From: Thermovorax subterraneus
GTDB lineage: Bacteria; Bacillota; Thermosediminibacteria; Thermosediminibacterales; Thermosediminibacteraceae
Direction: 5' to 3'
Assembly (NCBI GenBank): GCA_021608145.1
Contig: JAKIHM010000018.1
Location: 1 to 50,856 of the forward strand
Length of the DNA: 50,856 nucleotides
The notes under the pieces are model-generated. The model saw nothing but the letters and a program-made list of their open reading frames with translations, was not told where the DNA came from and did no database searches. Positions 23,242 to 31,566 of the stretch are shown one piece after another (positions within the stretch are counted from its first letter, which is position 1; the number at the start of each line of letters is the position of its first letter). The position numbers and the translations under genes are program-made.

Positions 23242-24036
23242 ATGCTGGTCCTGGAAAATATCTCTAAAACGTTCAATGCCGGTACCCCCAATGAAAATCG
23301 CGTCTTTGAAGGCCTTTCTCTAGAAGTAAATGAGGGGGACTTTATCACCGTCATCGGCAGCAACGGCGCCGGAAAATCCACGTTGCTGAACATCATAGCG
23401 GGAGTTATTCCGGTGGACGGCGGAAAAATATATCTTGACGGAAAGAATATAACAAATCTCCCCGAATACAAAAGGGCCGCTTTTATCGGACGCGTATTTC
23501 AGGACCCCATGCTGGGAACTTCTCCATCCATGACGGTGGAAGAAAACCTGTCGCTGGCTTATGCAAGGGCCTGCAACATTTCCCTGAGATGGGGGCTAAC
23601 TGCTAAAAAACGTCAGATTTTCAAAAGATACCTTTCCAACATCTCCCTTGGCCTTGAAGAGCGCCTTTCCGAAAAAGTCAAGAGCCTCTCAGGCGGACAG
23701 CGTCAGGCGTTGACGCTGATCATGGCCACCATGAAAAAGCCGCGGATTTTGTTGCTTGACGAGCATACCGGTGCCCTGGACCCCAAAACGGCAATAATAG
23801 TCAACGATTTGACCGAAAGGATCGTAAAGGAAGAAAAAATAACGACAATTATGGTCACCCATAACCTGGAAGACGCCATAAGGATGGGCAACCGGCTTTT
23901 GATGATGCATCACGGAAAAATAGTGCTGGATATCAGGGGTAAGGAAAAGGCCGCAATGACCATCGAAAGGCTCTTAAAGAAATTCGAAGAGGTACAGGGG
24001 GAAAAATTCGCCGAAGATCGCATGATGCTGGCATAA
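23242..24036 (+). CDS. ABC importer ATPase, TrpZ-like
   Basis: 264 residues with Walker A GSNGAGKST (about residues 39-47), signature LSGGQRQALTL, Walker B ILLLDEHTGALDP, and the switch His in VTHNLEDA. It energises the adjacent permease. The D-loop region reads LDEHTGALDP where most ATPases have LDEPT; this Pro-to-His form is seen in this subfamily. Start ATG 23242 follows AAAGGGGATAG. It is the last gene before a bidirectional terminator. Confidence 0.92.
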   Translation: MLVLENISKTFNAGTPNENRVFEGLSLEVNEGDFITVIGSNGAGKSTLLNIIAGVIPVDGGKIYLDGKNITNLPEYKRAAFIGRVFQDPMLGTSPSMTVEENLSLAYARACNISLRWGLTAKKRQIFKRYLSNISLGLEERLSEKVKSLSGGQRQALTLIMATMKKPRILLLDEHTGALDPKTAIIVNDLTERIVKEEKITTIMVTHNLEDAIRMGNRLLMMHHGKIVLDIRGKEKAAMTIERLLKKFEEVQGEKFAEDRMMLA

Positions 24037-24047
24037 ATCGCACTAGA

Positions 24048-24076
24048 AAGGAACTGCAAGTTTGCAGCTCCTTTTA
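24048..24076. terminator. Bidirectional intrinsic terminator between convergent operons
   Basis: CTGCA (24054-24058)/TGCAG (24063-24067) with outer AAGGA/TCCTT, one mismatch, followed by TTTT on the plus strand and TTTC on the minus strand. It ends the ABC importer operon and the minus-strand NSS/MetS operon. Confidence 0.8.
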
Positions 24077-24086
24077 ATTACTTAAT

Positions 24087-24188
24087 TTATTTGGCCTGAT
24101 ACTTTACCAGATTGCTCAGAGTAATGTAACAACCTCCAAGTATCACTGCCCATGCCAATATCATGAAAAACAAAGCACCACCTGACAT
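24087..24188 (-). CDS. MetS-like small subunit of NSS transporter (33 aa)
   Basis: ATG 24188 lies 20 bp after the NSS transporter stop, with GAAGGAGGG upstream; TAA at 24089-24087. The peptide has one helix, MSGGALFFMILAWAVILGG, then CYITLSNLVKYQAK. Methionine/alanine NSS importers (MetP) work with a single-helix MetS subunit of this size and start pattern. Position, size and topology agree. Confidence 0.8.
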   Translation of the reverse strand: MSGGALFFMILAWAVILGGCYITLSNLVKYQAK

Positions 24189-24208
24189 TTTCTTGCCCTC
24201 CTTCGGCA

Positions 24209-25789
24209 TTAAGCATTTATGCTCTTCTGCACTTGAGCGCTCTTACCGTACTTTTTCTGTATGGTGTAATACGCCTCGATGAATCCCAAAGTTAGGATTC
24301 CAACAAGCAACAGGCGCGCTCCCTGAACCCACGGGACAAGGACTGGCGTTCCTTCAACAAAGCTAGGTACCCATTTGAAATAACCGCTCTCGATATAACT
24401 CTTTGTCGAGAAAATTAGCAGCACAGCAATTGTAATAGGAGTAATATACTTGATCATCAAGTTGAAGAAAGCAGAAGACAATTTCCAATAGCTTCCGGAA
24501 TTTATTTCCTCGAGGGTCTTCTTTTCACCAAACAGCCAGCCAACTACTATTGCTTCCAAAAGGCCTACTACTACAAGGAAATAGCTACCCACCCAGTTGT
24601 CCAGTTCTGTGAGGAAAGCAAGGTCGGCAGTTTTGGTCACGATCGGTTCTAGTGCTGACGGCAGTCCCACCACTATATAAAAACCGAATACCAATATGGC
24701 AGCTAACTTTCTCGGCACGTTGAGGTCTTCTTCAAGGATGGTTATCAGGTAGTTGTACATCGCAATCGCCGACGTAAAACCTGCAAAGAACAATACCAAG
24801 AACCAGAAAGCGCCAAAAAACTGTCCCCCAGGCATCATCCTGAATACGTTTGGAAGCGCTATAAACGAAAGCCTAACGCCACCTGCTACGCCTTCAGGGC
24901 CAAGAAAAGTAAAGGCTATCGGTATCGCGATGGTACCGCCCAGGATAACTTCTGCAAATTCATTCAAAAACACCGTAGTAGTTGCCGAAAGAACTATGTC
25001 GTCATCGGGTTTCAAGTAAGATGCATAGTTTTGGATGATTCCCATTCCAAGGGATAAGGTGAAGAATATCTGACCTGCAGCCGCCAATGCCGATTCCCAT
25101 TTGAGTTCATTCCACTTCGGACTCCAGAGATAGTCGAGTCCTTTTATGGGAGACCAATCGGGGTTTACCGGCGAACCTAAGGTCAAAGCCCTTACAATAA
25201 GGATTAGTCCGAATAGGTAAAGAAGCGGCATCATAACTTTTGCCCATGCTTCAATACCTTTTTGAACTCCGCGAGCAAGGGCATAAGCAAGCATAGCCAG
25301 AGCCAAAGCCCAGAATCCAAGGGACATCACTGGATTTTGAATATAACTTACAAAAACTTCTCCTGTAGACTTAGCCGCGTCCATGTAGCCGCCCGTCAAT
25401 GAAAGATAAGAATACCCAAGAGTCCAACCTATTATCTGCGTATAATAAGCATTTACCAAAGTTGTCACTGAAAACACAAGCATTCCTACAAGCGCTCCCA
25501 AGAAGGCCGCAGTTGCATGCCCTACTTTCTCCCGTGCCTGCAGGTAGGTCATGCAGCCTACGGTGCCGTGGCCGTATTTTCCGCCGAACCGGCCCTGCAT
25601 CCATTCCACGTACATAAGAGGAATTCCAAGAAGGAGTAATGCAGCAAAGTAAGGAAGCATGAAAGCGCCGCCGCCGTTTTTGGCGACCTGGTAGGGGAAC
25701 CGCCAGAAGTTGCCAAGGCCTATGGCGTTCCCGGCCATTGCAAGGATGAGTCCTAATTTTGTACCCCAATTTTCCCTGTTATTTGCCAT
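24209..25789 (-). CDS. Neurotransmitter:sodium symporter family amino acid transporter, MetP-like
   Basis: 526 residues, 12 predicted helices. Helix 1 holds the Na+ and substrate site GLILAMAGNAIGLGNFWRFP (residues 12-31), diagnostic of the NSS/LeuT family. It imports amino acids with Na+. Start ATG 25789 follows AAAGGGAGGG. The promoter is TTGAAA-N17-TATAAT at 25825-25853. A MetS-like small subunit follows, favouring methionine, alanine or other neutral amino acids as cargo, in keeping with the methionine gamma-lyase 5 kb away. It lies downstream of iorB in the same direction but has its own promoter. Confidence 0.93.
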   Translation of the reverse strand: MANNRENWGTKLGLILAMAGNAIGLGNFWRFPYQVAKNGGGAFMLPYFAALLLLGIPLMYVEWMQGRFGGKYGHGTVGCMTYLQAREKVGHATAAFLGALVGMLVFSVTTLVNAYYTQIIGWTLGYSYLSLTGGYMDAAKSTGEVFVSYIQNPVMSLGFWALALAMLAYALARGVQKGIEAWAKVMMPLLYLFGLILIVRALTLGSPVNPDWSPIKGLDYLWSPKWNELKWESALAAAGQIFFTLSLGMGIIQNYASYLKPDDDIVLSATTTVFLNEFAEVILGGTIAIPIAFTFLGPEGVAGGVRLSFIALPNVFRMMPGGQFFGAFWFLVLFFAGFTSAIAMYNYLITILEEDLNVPRKLAAILVFGFYIVVGLPSALEPIVTKTADLAFLTELDNWVGSYFLVVVGLLEAIVVGWLFGEKKTLEEINSGSYWKLSSAFFNLMIKYITPITIAVLLIFSTKSYIESGYFKWVPSFVEGTPVLVPWVQGARLLLVGILTLGFIEAYYTIQKKYGKSAQVQKSINA

Positions 25790-25824
25790 ACGAACCCTCC
25801 CTTTAAAAATTATATTTGAGTTAA

Positions 25825-25853
25825 ATTATACATAAGAAAAATTCCCTTTTCAA
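25825..25853 (-). promoter_or_regulatory. Sigma-A promoter of the NSS transporter
   Basis: Minus-strand TTGAAA (25853-25848), 17-nt spacer, TATAAT (25830-25825), 36 bp before the ATG. Confidence 0.8.
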
Positions 25854-25939
25854 CACAATTATCTTACCTTTGAATAATTGAATAAATGGTTGCTTTTTAA
25901 AATATTCTATAACTTTTTACCAAAAAAATATCAAACGCT

Positions 25940-26521
25940 TCATATCACACCCATGTCCCACCCTCTTTCAAAAGCCATTATATTTACATCGACATATTTT
26001 TCTGGTACGACATCTCTTATTACACTTATTAAAGCATCTTTGGGCCATCCCATAACTTTAGCCAAGACACCTACTAATACCATATTTTGAGACCTTATCT
26101 CCCCGCATTCTTTTGCAATGCCAACCGCATCTACCACTATCGTATTTTCTATTTTTTCCTTTAGTCGCTCCACGATATCAGCGGGATACTCCTCCTTGCC
26201 TATCAATACCGATGCCGGAGACATCTCAAGGTCATTGACTATGAGAATGCCTTTCGGTGCAAGATACTCCACATACCTTACTGCCTCGAGCTTTTCAAAA
26301 GCTAATAGCACATCCGCCTTTCCTTTTTCGATGAGTGGCGAATAAACCTTATCGCCATATCTTATCTGGGTTATCACGCTTCCTCCTCTTTGGGCCATCT
26401 CGTGAACCTCGGACATCTTAACATCGTAGCCAAGATTAACTAAAACAGTGGTTATAACCTTCCCAGCTAAAATCGTCCCTTGCCCGCCAACACCTGAAAT
26501 GAATATGTTTTTTGCCGCCAT
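25940..26521 (-). CDS. iorB: Indolepyruvate ferredoxin oxidoreductase beta subunit
   Basis: 193 residues, the gamma-type domain of 2-oxoacid:ferredoxin oxidoreductases, starting NIFISGVGGQGTILAGKVI. It contains SEVHEMAQRGGSVITQIR, typical of IorB. With IorA it decarboxylates 2-oxoacids to acyl-CoA and reduces ferredoxin. The ATG (26521) overlaps the iorA stop as TAATG, so synthesis is coupled. It is the last gene of the leucine dehydrogenase operon. Confidence 0.95.
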   Translation of the reverse strand: MAAKNIFISGVGGQGTILAGKVITTVLVNLGYDVKMSEVHEMAQRGGSVITQIRYGDKVYSPLIEKGKADVLLAFEKLEAVRYVEYLAPKGILIVNDLEMSPASVLIGKEEYPADIVERLKEKIENTIVVDAVGIAKECGEIRSQNMVLVGVLAKVMGWPKDALISVIRDVVPEKYVDVNIMAFERGWDMGVI

Positions 26522-28275
26522 TAATCATCACCTGCCTTTTCTATTGCGCCGAAAGGACAAACCTGGGCGCATACCGCGCACCCAACGCAGCTCAAGGGGC
26601 TAATGAACAACCCGTCGCCTTTGACCTGGATCGCAGGACATCCCAGCCTCAAGCATATTTTGCACTTCCTGCACTTTTCCTTATTTACGGCATAGATTCC
26701 CTTTGGTCCTTTCCCTTTCAGTAACGCACAGGCTCTTCTCGCTATTATCACGCTCGGACCGTTTCTGTATTTCATCGCCTCTTTTACCGCGTCTTCTACC
26801 GCTTTCAAATCGTAAGAATCTACCACAACCACCTTTTCAACGCCGATGGCCCTGCAAATTGCTTCCAGAGATACCGCTGGAGCGGGTTCTCCTTTTGCGT
26901 TGTACCCCGTACCGGGATGGTGCTGGTGGCCGGTCATTGCAGTAATACTGTTATCTACAATTATATTTATGGTGTTGCTTCGGTTATATACAGCATCCAT
27001 TAGGGACGTAATGCCCGAATGCAGAAAGGTGGAATCTCCTATGACCGTTATCACTGTAACATCTTCTCCGTTGACTTCAAAAGCCTTTTTAAATCCGTGA
27101 CCCATGCTTATGCTCGCACCCATACACAGGATGCTGTCGATGGATTCCAAAGGAGGAAGCACACCCAGGCTATAACACCCAATATCGCTGGTCACTACCG
27201 CTTTCATCTTTTTTAGAACGTAGAAAACACCCCGATGCGGGCATCCCGGACATAACACCGGAGGCCTTGAAGGCAGCTGAGCAAATAGTCCGAAGTTATT
27301 ATTCTGCTTTTCCCCTTTAAGTTTTTCCCTAAGTATCTCAGGGGTTAATTCACCTATTTCCGGAATCAGCTCCTTGCCCCTTACCTTGAATCCCATCGCC
27401 CTTATCTGGTTTTCGAGGTACGGATCTAGCTCCTCAACCACATAGAGTTCCTTTACCTTTTCTGCAAAAGCGGCAATGAGTTTTTTGGGAAGGGGGAAGG
27501 TCATCGTGAGCTTCAACACACTTACTTCATCGCCGAAGACTTCCTTGACGTACTGGTAACTGATACCGCTCGTTATTATTCCTATTTCACTATTTTTTCC
27601 CCACTCTACCTTGTTGTAAGGGAACTGTTCGCTAAAATCCTCGAGTGCTTTAAGTCTCTCCTTTAAATTAATTCTTCTTTTCCTTGCAAATCCGGGGATC
27701 ATGGCAAATTTTCCCGGATTCTTGAAATAAGGCTTCATTCCAAAAGAACTTCTCTCCCCCAACAGGACAACGCTTCTGCTGTGCGAAACACGCGTTGTTG
27801 TCCTGAAAAGAACCGGGGTATCGAACATCTCGCTTATTTTCAAAGCTTCGCCAATCAGGTCCTTTGACTCCTGACTGTCAGAAGGTTCCAACATAGGAAT
27901 TTTCGCAAAGGGGGCAAAATTTCTGTTGTCCTGTTCATTTTGGGAGCTATGCATACCCGGGTCATCGGCAGTTACAATGATAAGACCTCCATTAACTCCA
28001 GTGTATGCCAGAGTAAAAAGGGGATCAGCCGCCACATTTAAACCCACGTGCTTCATCGAAACTATAGCCCTTGCGCCGGCCATAGAAGCTCCTGCTGCAG
28101 CTTCGAGGGCTACCTTTTCGTTTGGGGCCCATTCAGCATATATTTCGGGGTATTTTGCTATATTTTCCAATATTTCAGTGCTGGGAGTTCCCGGATAGGC
28201 AGATGCAAAACTTACTCCGAATTCATAAGCACCTCTGGCTATCGCCTCGTTCCCGGTAAGAAATGCTTTCTTCAA
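26521..28275 (-). CDS. iorA: Indolepyruvate ferredoxin oxidoreductase alpha subunit
   Basis: 584 residues. The N-terminal pyrimidine-binding domain begins with FLTGNEAIARGAYEFGVSFA; the TPP-binding domain has GDSTFLHSGITSLMDAVYN and IIVDNSITAMTG (about 395-430). The C-terminus holds two 4Fe-4S clusters (CRKCKICLRLGCP and CVGCAVCAQVCP). IorA is known for aryl pyruvates; its position with leucine dehydrogenase, Ptb and Buk suggests branched-chain 2-oxoacids are also used here. The TTG start (28275) overlaps the ptb stop by 4 nt. Confidence 0.94.
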   Translation of the reverse strand: MKKAFLTGNEAIARGAYEFGVSFASAYPGTPSTEILENIAKYPEIYAEWAPNEKVALEAAAGASMAGARAIVSMKHVGLNVAADPLFTLAYTGVNGGLIIVTADDPGMHSSQNEQDNRNFAPFAKIPMLEPSDSQESKDLIGEALKISEMFDTPVLFRTTTRVSHSRSVVLLGERSSFGMKPYFKNPGKFAMIPGFARKRRINLKERLKALEDFSEQFPYNKVEWGKNSEIGIITSGISYQYVKEVFGDEVSVLKLTMTFPLPKKLIAAFAEKVKELYVVEELDPYLENQIRAMGFKVRGKELIPEIGELTPEILREKLKGEKQNNNFGLFAQLPSRPPVLCPGCPHRGVFYVLKKMKAVVTSDIGCYSLGVLPPLESIDSILCMGASISMGHGFKKAFEVNGEDVTVITVIGDSTFLHSGITSLMDAVYNRSNTINIIVDNSITAMTGHQHHPGTGYNAKGEPAPAVSLEAICRAIGVEKVVVVDSYDLKAVEDAVKEAMKYRNGPSVIIARRACALLKGKGPKGIYAVNKEKCRKCKICLRLGCPAIQVKGDGLFISPLSCVGCAVCAQVCPFGAIEKAGDD

Positions 28276-29180
28276 ATATCTTCACCTCGCTTGATAAGAC
28301 ATGCTAAAACTATCGACATCAATTTGGAAAGGGGTGAATCCGCACGCGACGGCAGGACTATCGGTGCCTTTGCTCCGACGACTATACCTGCCATAAGACC
28401 CCCTGCAAGAAATGTCATGGACTTGCCCAAAGCATTGCCCGTCTCAATATTGGGAACCAGGATTAGGTCAGCTTTGCCGGCTACCGGGCTTTTTATTCCC
28501 TTATGCAAAGCCGCTTCCTCACTTACGGCGTTGTCTAAAGCCAAGGGTCCATCTATCAAAGCACCTTTTATCTGATTCCTTTCGGCCATCTTTGAGATGA
28601 TGGCAGCATCTATAGAGGATTGCATCTTCAGGGAAACGGTTTCCACTGCAGAAAGCACTGCTACTTTTGGTTCATCATATCCGATGGCTCTTAAAGCTTT
28701 TATTGCGTTTTTCAATATAGAGACCTTTTCTTCGAGGTTTGGCGCGATATTTACGCCGCCGTCGGTTACGAAAATTATCCTGTCGAAGTTGGGCACTTCA
28801 AAGGCCGCCAAATGGCTTAGAAGCTCGCCAGTCCTCAACCCAAAATCGGGATTTAGGACAGCCTTCATGAAAACGGCAGTATCAACCAGCCCCTTCATGA
28901 GCACGTCGGCTTTGTTCTCCCGTACCAAGCGAACACCGGTAAAGGGGGCTTCCTCCGTTGAACAATCTACAATTTCGACATTTTTTAAAGAAAATCCTGC
29001 TTTCAGCGCCTCTCTTTGAATTTTTTCTTTTTCCCCGACTAAAATCGGCTCGATTATCCCCTCGTCACAGGCATCCTTAACGGCTTCCAATACTACGGCA
29101 TCGGCGGCCTGTACTACACTTATGCGCAAGGGGGGAAGGTTTCTCAATTTTTCCAGCATATCGGTAAATTTTTTAAACAT
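28272..29180 (-). CDS. ptb: Phosphate butyryltransferase
   Basis: About 302 residues, phosphate acetyl/butyryltransferase family, with KADVLMKGLVDTAVFMKAVL and VTDGGVNIAPNLEEK as in clostridial Ptb. It exchanges CoA of (iso)butyryl-CoA or related acyl-CoA for phosphate. ATG 29180 (MFKKF) is chosen because GGAGGAATTTC is just upstream; it overlaps the butyrate kinase stop by 8 nt. It sits between buk and iorA, so acyl-CoA from 2-oxoacid oxidation would be turned to acyl phosphate. Confidence 0.93.
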   Translation of the reverse strand: MFKKFTDMLEKLRNLPPLRISVVQAADAVVLEAVKDACDEGIIEPILVGEKEKIQREALKAGFSLKNVEIVDCSTEEAPFTGVRLVRENKADVLMKGLVDTAVFMKAVLNPDFGLRTGELLSHLAAFEVPNFDRIIFVTDGGVNIAPNLEEKVSILKNAIKALRAIGYDEPKVAVLSAVETVSLKMQSSIDAAIISKMAERNQIKGALIDGPLALDNAVSEEAALHKGIKSPVAGKADLILVPNIETGNALGKSMTFLAGGLMAGIVVGAKAPIVLPSRADSPLSKLMSIVLACLIKRGEDI

Positions 29181-30258
29181 ATTGAAATTCCTCCCCGTAA
29201 CACAAAACTTCCTCTTCACCTTTCATCACTCGACATGCCGCCTCTGCCAATGCCCTCATTTCCTCCTCGCCCGGAATCCTCCTTACCGGCGCAATAAATT
29301 CTACTCTTTCTGATATGGCATCGCAAATCCGCTCGGACCTGGCGATACCCCCTGTAAGAACTATAAAGTCCACTTTCCCCTTCAAAACTGCCGCCATCTC
29401 TCCTATGCCTTTAGCTATCTGGTATATCATGGCATCTAAAAGGTGTGCGGCTTTTTTATCGCCATTTTGTGCCCTTTCTTCAATTTCTCTTACATCTTTT
29501 GTGCCGAAGTACGAATAAAGTCCACCTTCCTGGATTAACTTTCTTTTTATCTCTTCTTTCGTATATTTACCGCTGTAACACAATTCTACCAGTTCCAGTA
29601 TGGGTAGCCCGCCTGTTCTTTCAGGAGAAAAGGGCCCTTGGCAGTTTGAACTCTCCACATCCACCATCCGCCCTTTTTCGATCGCAGCGATGGAAATTCC
29701 TCCCCCAAGGTGGGCTACTATGAAATTTAGCTCCCCAGGCTTTTTCCCTACTTCCTGCGCTATTTTATACACGACGCGCCTGATATTGAGTGCATGGGAA
29801 AGGCTCTTTCTTTCTATTCCGCATAGCCCAGAAATCCGCGCCACATCCTCCATTTCATCAACCGAAACCGGGTCCACTACGTACGACGGGATGCCCTTTT
29901 CTTTTGCTAAGCGGTGGGCGATGAAAGCCGAAACGTTAGAAGCGTGCTCTCCTCCCACTGCATTTTTTAAGTCTTCGAGCATCCTTTCATTTATGCGGTA
30001 CGTCCCGGCCCTCACAGGCCGCATTATTCCTCCTCTCGCTATAACTACATTTATTTTGTCTAGGGAAAATCCTCTTTCCTTTAAAGCATTTATTATGGCT
30101 TTATAACGGTAGTCCTGTTGATCTATAACTTTTTTGAACTTCTTCAATTCTTCATAATCGTGCACGATATTCTCGGTGAAAACTTCGTTTTCACCATCAA
30201 ATATCGATATCTTAGTAGACGTTGAGCCCGGATTTATTGCAAGTATATATAACCCCAT
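29173..30258 (-). CDS. buk: Butyrate kinase
   Basis: 361 residues of the acetokinase family. The first phosphate loop is ILAINPGSTSTKISIFD (residues 4-20); VARGGIMRPVRAGTY, VAHLGGGISIAAI and LTGGIARSERI are the substrate and nucleotide motifs. It makes ATP from acyl phosphate, ending the fermentative branch. Start ATG 30258; the gene lies 13 bp after leucine dehydrogenase. Confidence 0.95.
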   Translation of the reverse strand: MGLYILAINPGSTSTKISIFDGENEVFTENIVHDYEELKKFKKVIDQQDYRYKAIINALKERGFSLDKINVVIARGGIMRPVRAGTYRINERMLEDLKNAVGGEHASNVSAFIAHRLAKEKGIPSYVVDPVSVDEMEDVARISGLCGIERKSLSHALNIRRVVYKIAQEVGKKPGELNFIVAHLGGGISIAAIEKGRMVDVESSNCQGPFSPERTGGLPILELVELCYSGKYTKEEIKRKLIQEGGLYSYFGTKDVREIEERAQNGDKKAAHLLDAMIYQIAKGIGEMAAVLKGKVDFIVLTGGIARSERICDAISERVEFIAPVRRIPGEEEMRALAEAACRVMKGEEEVLCYGEEFQYV

Positions 30259-30271
30259 AAGACCATCCCGC

Positions 30272-31369
30272 CTATCTTTTTACGTAATTGGTCTTAAGTT
30301 TTCCGATAACTTCTATTCTTTCTTCGGCAAGCCTATCAGCTACCTTGTGCGGAGGAATATTTTGTTCCTTGCTTATTGTGAATATCTTGAGGAGTATATC
30401 ATAAATGGCAGCAGCCTTCATCATTACCCTCTCATGCCTTTTTTCATCATCCTTGTATTCTAGTTCGTCAGCTACCTGTATTAACCCTCCCGCGTTTATT
30501 ACATAATCGGGGGCATATAGGATGCCTTTTTCGTGAAGAATATCTCCATGGCGCGGTTCTAGTAGTTGGTTGTTGGCAGCACCGGCTATTATTTTGCATT
30601 TTAATCTCGGTATGGTATCATCGTTCAATATCCCACCAAGGGCACAAGGAGCAAATATATCGCATTCTACATCGTAAATCTTTTCAGGTTCTACTACTCC
30701 CACTTGAGGATGCTTCCCTTTGACCTTCTCAATATTTTCATCTATTATATCTGCTATTATTATCTTCGCTCCCTCTTCGGCGAGATAATCCACTAAAATC
30801 TGACCGACCTTGCCTACCCCTTGAATAGCTACTTTTAAGTCTTTCAAAGATTCTGTTCCAAAAACTACCTTGGCAGCAGCTTTCATGCCTTTGTAAACAC
30901 CGTAAGCCGTCGGAAGAGCAGAATTTCCGCTACCTCCATATTCCTCAGGCAACCCCACAATATAGTCGGATTCTCTGCTGGCATACACGAAATCCATTCC
31001 TGTAGTTCCTACATCGGTACCGGGGTAGTACCTTCCCCCTAAAGTCTGAACAAACCTGCCCAATGCCCTAAAAAGCGCCTCCGACTTGTCTTTCTTCGGG
31101 TCACCTATGACTACCGTCTTCCCGCCTCCGAAATTGTTGTCCGATATGGCACATTTATATGTCATGCCTTTTGCAAGCCGCATGGCATCAATCAGGGCTT
31201 CATCCTCCGATTCGTAAGGCCACATACGGCAGCCCCCGAGCGCGGGACCTAAAGTGGTATCGTGAATGGCTATAATCGCCTTAAGTCCTGTGGTCTTATC
31301 GTAATTGAAAATTATCTGTTCGAAGTCGTGTTTTTCCATTTCTTTAAAAATATCTATCTTCAAAATCAA
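30272..31369 (-). CDS. Leucine/branched-chain amino acid dehydrogenase
   Basis: 365 residues, Glu/Leu/Phe/Val dehydrogenase family. The substrate site is LGPALGGCRMWPY, the catalytic Lys region MTYKCAISDNNFGGGKTV, and the NAD site IQGVGKVGQILV. Length and motifs fit leucine dehydrogenase better than the longer glutamate dehydrogenases. It deaminates Leu/Val/Ile to 2-oxoacids. It heads the operon with buk-ptb-iorAB. The start is TTG 31369 or, with better spacing from GGAGGG, TTG 31363. The promoter is sigma-54 type. Confidence 0.92.
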   Translation of the reverse strand: MILKIDIFKEMEKHDFEQIIFNYDKTTGLKAIIAIHDTTLGPALGGCRMWPYESEDEALIDAMRLAKGMTYKCAISDNNFGGGKTVVIGDPKKDKSEALFRALGRFVQTLGGRYYPGTDVGTTGMDFVYASRESDYIVGLPEEYGGSGNSALPTAYGVYKGMKAAAKVVFGTESLKDLKVAIQGVGKVGQILVDYLAEEGAKIIIADIIDENIEKVKGKHPQVGVVEPEKIYDVECDIFAPCALGGILNDDTIPRLKCKIIAGAANNQLLEPRHGDILHEKGILYAPDYVINAGGLIQVADELEYKDDEKRHERVMMKAAAIYDILLKIFTISKEQNIPPHKVADRLAEERIEVIGKLKTNYVKR

Positions 31370-31406
31370 TCAACCCTCCCCTTTCTCTTTTCGAATAAAT
31401 AAAAAA

Positions 31407-31422
31407 AGCAAAAAATATACCA
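31407..31422 (-). promoter_or_regulatory. Sigma-54 promoter of the leucine dehydrogenase operon
   Basis: Minus-strand TGGTAT (31422-31417), 5-nt spacer, TTGCT (31411-31407), against TGGCAC-N5-TTGCW. It is 38 bp before TTG 31369 and next to a sigma-54 activator gene. Confidence 0.75.
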
Positions 31423-31456
31423 ATCGGCCGAACACCTTGAGGGGAGGGTTTCCCGT

Positions 31457-31545
31457 GTAATTTTGTTCTCACTAATGTATACTTTTGTTCTCATTCATTA
31501 TTTTGCAAGGCATTAATACACTATTAATGTATACTATTGTTCTCA
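31457..31545 (+). repeat. Direct-repeat activator sites upstream of the leucine dehydrogenase operon
   Basis: TAATGTATACTTTTGTTCTCA (21 bp written in two parts: TAATGTATAC and TTTTGTTCTCA) lies at 31473-31493 and, with one change, at 31525-31545, 52 bp apart. A third TTGTTCTCA core is at 31463-31471, 22 bp from the next. Spacings are near whole helical turns. They are 40-140 bp upstream of the promoter, suitable enhancer sites for the BkdR-like activator. Confidence 0.7.
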
Positions 31546-31566
31546 TTTTTTTCGCAATCGTTGCAT

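Noticed and set aside
31441-31545. CRISPR array in the TTGTTCTCA repeats
   Set aside because: Only two full repeats, irregular spacing and no cas genes; position before a sigma-54 promoter favours activator sites.
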